This document shows positions 59,401 to 64,000 of a stretch of DNA of 64,000 nt, piece by piece. The position numbers and the translations under genes are program-made. Each line of letters begins with the position of its first letter. The stretch's first letter is position 1. This DNA is from Xylogone sp. PMI_703 (lineage: Eukaryota; Ascomycota; Leotiomycetes), in contig JAJTUQ010000006.1 in NCBI GenBank assembly GCA_021399445.1, positions 372,001 to 436,000 of the forward strand, given 5' to 3'. The notes below the pieces were generated by a model. It made no database searches. It was not told the DNA's origin and saw nothing but the letters and a program-made list of their open reading frames with translations.

Positions 59401-60494
59401 CTGTCGACTTACATCAAAATCACAAAACCATTGTATTTTAGTCACGTGTATGGGAATATACTCCTCTATTATGTATAAAATTTATGAATGACCAAGATTA
59501 TAACCAAATGAAAAGTTTGGATGCAAAGGCCTACCGAATCCAGTGTCTCTGCGGCAAGAGTCTCCGCAGCAAGATTCATCTCTTGCTTAGTGGAGGCTGG
59601 TCGTGATTAAATACTAGCCATTTGTAATAGTAAATCAAATATATTGTTTCGAAAACTCTGTTAAGCAGTATCATCTCCTAAAGTAATGGATAGCTATCTC
59701 CAGATATCAGGATATATTAATCATGTGGTGCGAGAATGAAGGCAAATTGATAAGGTGCCACATAACGATATAACGTTGGAATTAGAAAGACTAGTAATAG
59801 ATCAGTATAATTCTTACGATGCAATAATTATAGGTTGCCAATAACTGTAGGTTATTTGCTTTCGTTTATAATTCAAAGCATGTAAAGCCTATAGTTATAG
59901 TATATTTTAGCTTAATGGTCACTAAAATCATAAAGCGGTATGAATAATAATGATATAATACAACGGCGATGGCATTTTAAACTAGTATTAATGGTTAATG
60001 GTGATTTTTAGTTGAAAATATTCTCATTAATATTTAATTGTGACAAATTTCCGAGCTTTGTTTTGGTCAACCGTAATGACGCTCGTTTTCATGCTTGGAC
60101 CCTCGTTAACCCTTGTATATTCCGTACAATCCGCGGGGATCCATTATTGAAACCCGATTGGTTTTAGAATTCAATGCTTTTAGTCCGATATTAGATTGAA
60201 CACCGGTCGAATGGATATGGATATAATAAGAATCTCGGAACTAGTTGTGTTTATTATACCGAACTCATATTTCCAGGAAGTGGCTGGGCACTCGAAGTAG
60301 ATATTATTAGTAGAGTCGAATGCAGTCGTTCAGAATCTCAATACTCACCTAGCTAAAAACCCTACTGTGATTTTTCTGCTGTTATTTAGCATAAGTGGGC
60401 TGGTTGTGGAGTAGTATATCGTCAAGGGAAACACTCTCTGGTTGTAGCGGTATTGAGAAATCGATCTTTCTCCTCACTAGGGCATATATTCAAC
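59401..60494. other. AT-rich intergenic region
   Basis: No coding potential was recognised, and the sequence is strongly AT-rich between 59600 and 60050. The last 100 bp would have been the promoter of the P450 remnant. Confidence 0.5.
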
Positions 60495-62186
60495 ATGTCA
60501 TTTCTTCTCGATATTGTGAAGTTGATAGAGCAGTACTGGCTCCATATCCTTGTCGGTGCTATAATCATACGCCTCATCTTCAACCGATATAAAAGAGGAC
60601 TGTCTGATATCCCTGGGCCGTTATTGGCTTCGTTGACCGATTTGTGGTTCTTTGTACACTATCTTCAATGAAAGGGAAATGAGAAGTATAAGCTTCATGA
60701 TAAATATAAATCCCCCTTACTTCGCCTCGGTCCAAATACTGTGTCGATCGCCGATAGTGAAGCTGTTCGGATCATATACGGCTGGAAACCGGTCTTTAAG
60801 AAGGTAAGATATAGTATGTTAAAATTCGATGGATGTTATTTCATAGTTTCCCTAGAGTCGGCTCTATATATCGCAATATATTACTACCGAAGATGGCTCT
60901 GTTTTGGAAAACATATCATCAACTCGAAATGAAATGCTACATAGAGATCTCCGACGCCCAGTCGCACATGGCTACTCGCTAAGCACTATCATAGAGTTTA
61001 AACCCCTTGTCGACTCAACCTCGATAGTATTCATGAAACAAATGGAAGAACAATTTGCGGTTACAAGAGCAGAATGTCAGCTTTCTAAATGGCTGCAGAT
61101 GTATGCCTTTGATATCATGTGAGTTTGTATCATACAAAACTGACACTTATACTGATTATAATCAGTGGCGAGCTCACGTTCAGTCAACGATTTGGTTTCT
61201 TAGGGTCGGGAAAGGATCTTTATAATATGATGTATCACACTGGAAGAGCAATGGATTATATAGGAATGGTAAGCATAGTGAATTTTCAGGGATCTCTTAG
61301 CAGGAATTAATGATGTGAAGATTGGCCAAGTACCCACGCTTGATGAATATATAAGAATAAAGGATTCGGCCATATTCTACGAAAATTTCGACCGACAGGA
61401 CCACTCATGAAGTTCACGGTCAAACAGATCCGCGAACATATTGCAGCAAAAGATGACTCACGCCCTGATCTCTTAACTCGATTTATCAAGGCTCGTGAGA
61501 AATACCCTGAGCTGATAACTGATCGCCGACTGGCAACATATACAAACACAAACATCAGTGCAGGCTCCGACACAACAGCAATTGCTCTTCGTGAGGTTGT
61601 TCACAGAATTCTAACACATCCCGGATGCTATGATAAATTCATGATGGAAGTGAAGCGGGCTTTACGAGCCCGCTCTAGTGACGATAACTATACAAAACCC
61701 ATCACCTGGACTGAAAGTCAGGGGATGCCATACTTCCAGGCTGTTATTAAAGAGTGTTTGCGACTACATTCTGCTCTCGGCCAGATTATTCCACGAGACG
61801 TTCCAAAGGGGGGCGTTGAAATCTGTGGAAAGTTTTTGCCAGAAGGGACTGTGGTAGGATGCAATGCTTGGACAGTCCATCGAGACAGGAAGCTGTATGG
61901 AGATGATGCTGATGTATTTCGACCAGAACGATGGTTGGATAGTGATTTGGAACAACTACGCAATATGGAGAATCTAAGTTTTGCATTTGGTGGAGGGCCT
62001 CCCATTTGTCTTGGGAAGAATATTGCCATGCTTGAAATTTCCAAATTTATCCCAGAGTTTTTCAGAAGATTTGATATCACTTTGGTAGATCCAACTAGAT
62101 ACAAGCTTATCCCTGGTTGGTTGGTATTACAGGATGGTCTAGATGTTATTCTAAACCGTAGAGACCCAGCGTGGCTGCAAATTTAA
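60495..62186 (+). pseudogene. Cytochrome P450, pisatin-demethylase-like, disrupted
   Basis: Four exons: 60495-60803, 60856-61118, 61166-61268 and 61321-62186, with GT-AG introns (about 513 residues if undamaged). An N-terminal membrane anchor (LHILVGAIIIRLIF) is followed by SDIPGPLLASLTDLW. Landmarks are the I-helix SAGSDTTAIAL, the EXXR motif KECLRL, the FRPERW signature, and the heme loop FAFGGGPPICLGKNIAM with its cysteine. Two lesions are present. The codon after HYLQ is TGA (60669-60671) where Trp is expected; the frame continues after it. In exon 4, near 61353, one A seems to be missing, so DEYI must be joined to KNKGFGH in another frame. In the heme loop, the usual basic residue before Cys is Pro. 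The gene is therefore probably non-functional. Confidence 0.82.
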
Positions 62187-62622
62187 CATATCCGTTTATC
62201 TCCCCCACAGTGCGGTAGATTTAGTATCAGTATCGAAGCGCTACATTCATATCATTCATATTCAATGTGAAATTGAACGGCGGTTGAAAAAATATAGTTA
62301 ATTAGTAAAGTTTATCGTGTATTCTATAAGTTGTGGAATGCAACCTAAGAAAGTTTTGAGTGATTGCTTGAGGTTAAATACACGTGTAAGTCATCCCTTA
62401 ACAGCGAGATTCGAAGCTAAAGATCATTACAGAATCCTAGATGTCATTAAAACATTTCTGCTATTCTCACTTTAAATAAAACCGCCGAAGTTGCCTTCAC
62501 AAATATATACTATATAGAAGTAAAGAATGTTCATTCTCTAATGTGATTCGTCAATCTACATCGAGGAAATCCAAGTATCTTGTAAATATATAATTACCTG
62601 ACACCCTCTCCTTTCAAATTCC
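62187..62622. other. Convergent 3' intergenic region
   Basis: Lies between the 3' ends of the P450 remnant and the sugar porter. No features were recognised. Confidence 0.5.
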
Positions 62623-64000
62623 TCACTCCATGTTCTCTAACTGCTCAACAGTTCCCATATCAGGTATCTTTTCTACCAGAGCCTCGTCAATAACGTCGAT
62701 GGGGATTGATTTAGTGTCCAGCTCTTGCTGATATACAACAACTGTGTCCTCATCGCCAAATAGAGCGGCGATCTCTTCCAATGGTTTATGAAGCGTGTCC
62801 TTAAAGAAGAAAAAGACAACCACAGCCCCCAAAACAGGAATACAAATGAAAAACAAATAAAATTTCCATCCAATTGCAACAAATGCATGCGGGGCTGCTT
62901 GTAACCACATCAGGTTGGTAAGACTTAGTGTTGCCATGGCTAAAGCGAAGCCTTGAGATCGCACATGACTAGGCCAGATCTCAGCAATGTAAAAATAGGT
63001 TGGACCGTCAAGAAACAAAGAGAACACAGCCTGGAAGAGAAAAATCATAGTTGCACATGCTATGAGACCCCCCCTGTCAGTTGAATTAAGGTAATATTTC
63101 TGCAGAACTGCTTCAACACTCATAGTGGTAGCACAAGCCAAAAAACCAATAGATATTAGGTAGTTACGTTTCAATTTGTCTACAAAAGTCATAGCAATGA
63201 CGTTGAAGACGAACCCGGTAAGTTGGAAACCTCCCTGGAAGTTCAATATTTGCACCGTCTCAAATCCTAAGTTTCTCCATATAATAGAGCCGTAGTCTAG
63301 GTTCAGTTAGTTTTTGCTGCGCTCTTCTTTATACATTCTTCTTTTACGAAAAGAATTAAGTAGGTTGATTGCTTACTAAGAATAACTAGAACACCAGAAC
63401 TCATTAAAAAAAACTCTAGAAATATCGTTGTAAATGCGCGTTTCCTCAGAGACGGCTTTTTGAAGATATCCCAGTATGTCGATGAGAACGTGATATCAAG
63501 TTCGATCTGTTTTCGCATTTGATAAAACTCGCGTTTTATAAATTCCTCAGAAGGATCATCAGGGCTGGAATGCATACGCCGAAGTACAGTCCAGGCCTCA
63601 TCAATTCGATCTTTTGATAGGAGATATCTTGGGGATTCTGGCATCCAATAGATACCACAGAGAATGATGGCGGGTAAAGCCATCTGTAGACTAATTGCAC
63701 CTCGCCATTGATTTGTGCCCTTGACGAAGTAGAAGCCTAGACCAACGTAGCATGCTAACGTATATCCAACCATCATCCCAACGGCGTGGATATCAGTTAG
63801 GACACCACGAAGCTTGGGTGGTGCCAATTCTGCTACCCAAAGAGGAACACTCGCTAGAATCTGAAATGAACTGACACAAATCAGTAAGTATAGTGATAGG
63901 AGATGAGCAACCAAGCACAGACTTACCCAAGCCCGCTCATAAAGCGGAATACAATAAACATTGCTGGATTCACTGATGCTGTGAGAAGTGCACCAGAAAT
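62623..64000 (-). CDS. MFS sugar porter family transporter (5' end missing beyond window edge)
   Basis: Three minus-strand exons are inside the window: 63927-64000 (partial), 63377-63870 and 62623-63296. The introns are GT-AG. The acceptor at 63871 was preferred to a nearer one because only it keeps frame and gives GLGSFQILASVPLWVAELAP. The sugar-porter landmarks are WVAELAPPKLRG (the loop after helix 4), YWMPESPRYLLSKDRIDEA (loop 6-7 with PESPR), and YFYIAEIWPSHVRSQGFALA (the loop after helix 10). A hydrophilic C-terminus of about 60 residues ends the protein. It is an integral membrane transporter, likely for a sugar or related compound; the substrate and the N-terminal helices cannot be judged here. 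It lies next to the P450 remnant. Confidence 0.88.

Noticed and set aside
1..64000. CRISPR arrays, bacterial operons, rRNA and tRNA genes
   Set aside because: The tandem repeats seen are short microsatellite or transposon-like units without spacers; no tRNA or rRNA signature was recognised by eye, though a tRNA scan would be needed to exclude them.

Overview
The window looks like nuclear DNA of a filamentous ascomycete (Pezizomycotina). Genes carry short GT-AG introns of about 45 to 110 nt, three encode Zn2Cys6 transcription factors, and several belong to families largely known from mould genomes (DUF7770, DUF7708/NACHT-like, fungal HNH_2, ankyrin plus CorA-like membrane proteins). I cannot name the species. 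I rebuilt exon structures by hand: each junction was kept only if it had splice consensus, kept frame and restored a recognisable family motif. All family names come from recalled motif patterns, not from a search.

Layout. Left part (0.7-11 kb): a metabolic stretch with an aldehyde dehydrogenase of the succinate-semialdehyde type, a 4,5-dihydroxyphthalate decarboxylase-like protein, an eight-exon MFS transporter and a GMC flavin oxidoreductase. Second part (12-35 kb): an accessory, defence-like island holding an AAA ATPase, a DUF7708/NACHT-like protein without a visible P-loop, a small secreted cysteine protein, and two copies of an [HNH protein + ankyrin/CorA-like membrane protein] pair. In each pair one member is damaged: the first HNH gene is frameshifted and lacks a start, and the second ankyrin gene has a nonsense codon and two compensating frameshifts. 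The intact HNH protein has lost both histidines expected in the nuclease motif. The intact ankyrin gene has nearly identical nucleotide repeats, as seen in fast-evolving fungal recognition genes.

Third part (35-46 kb): a salicylate-hydroxylase-like FAD monooxygenase, an intronless alpha/beta hydrolase of bacterial appearance, a PuuE-type deacetylase whose first intron is GC-AG, a 430-bp MITE with about 95-bp inverted repeats and a TA target duplication just upstream of it, and a Zn2Cys6 regulator. Fourth part (46-51 kb) is mostly gene-poor, with tandem repeats shared with the 41.6 kb region. Right part (51-64 kb): a DUF7770 gene, two head-to-head Zn2Cys6 regulators, a cytochrome P450 pseudogene (one nonsense codon, one frameshift) and a sugar-porter MFS gene that runs off the right edge.

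The most interesting candidate system is the duplicated HNH plus ankyrin/CorA-like pair with its NACHT-like and AAA neighbours. A role in recognition or immunity is inference only.
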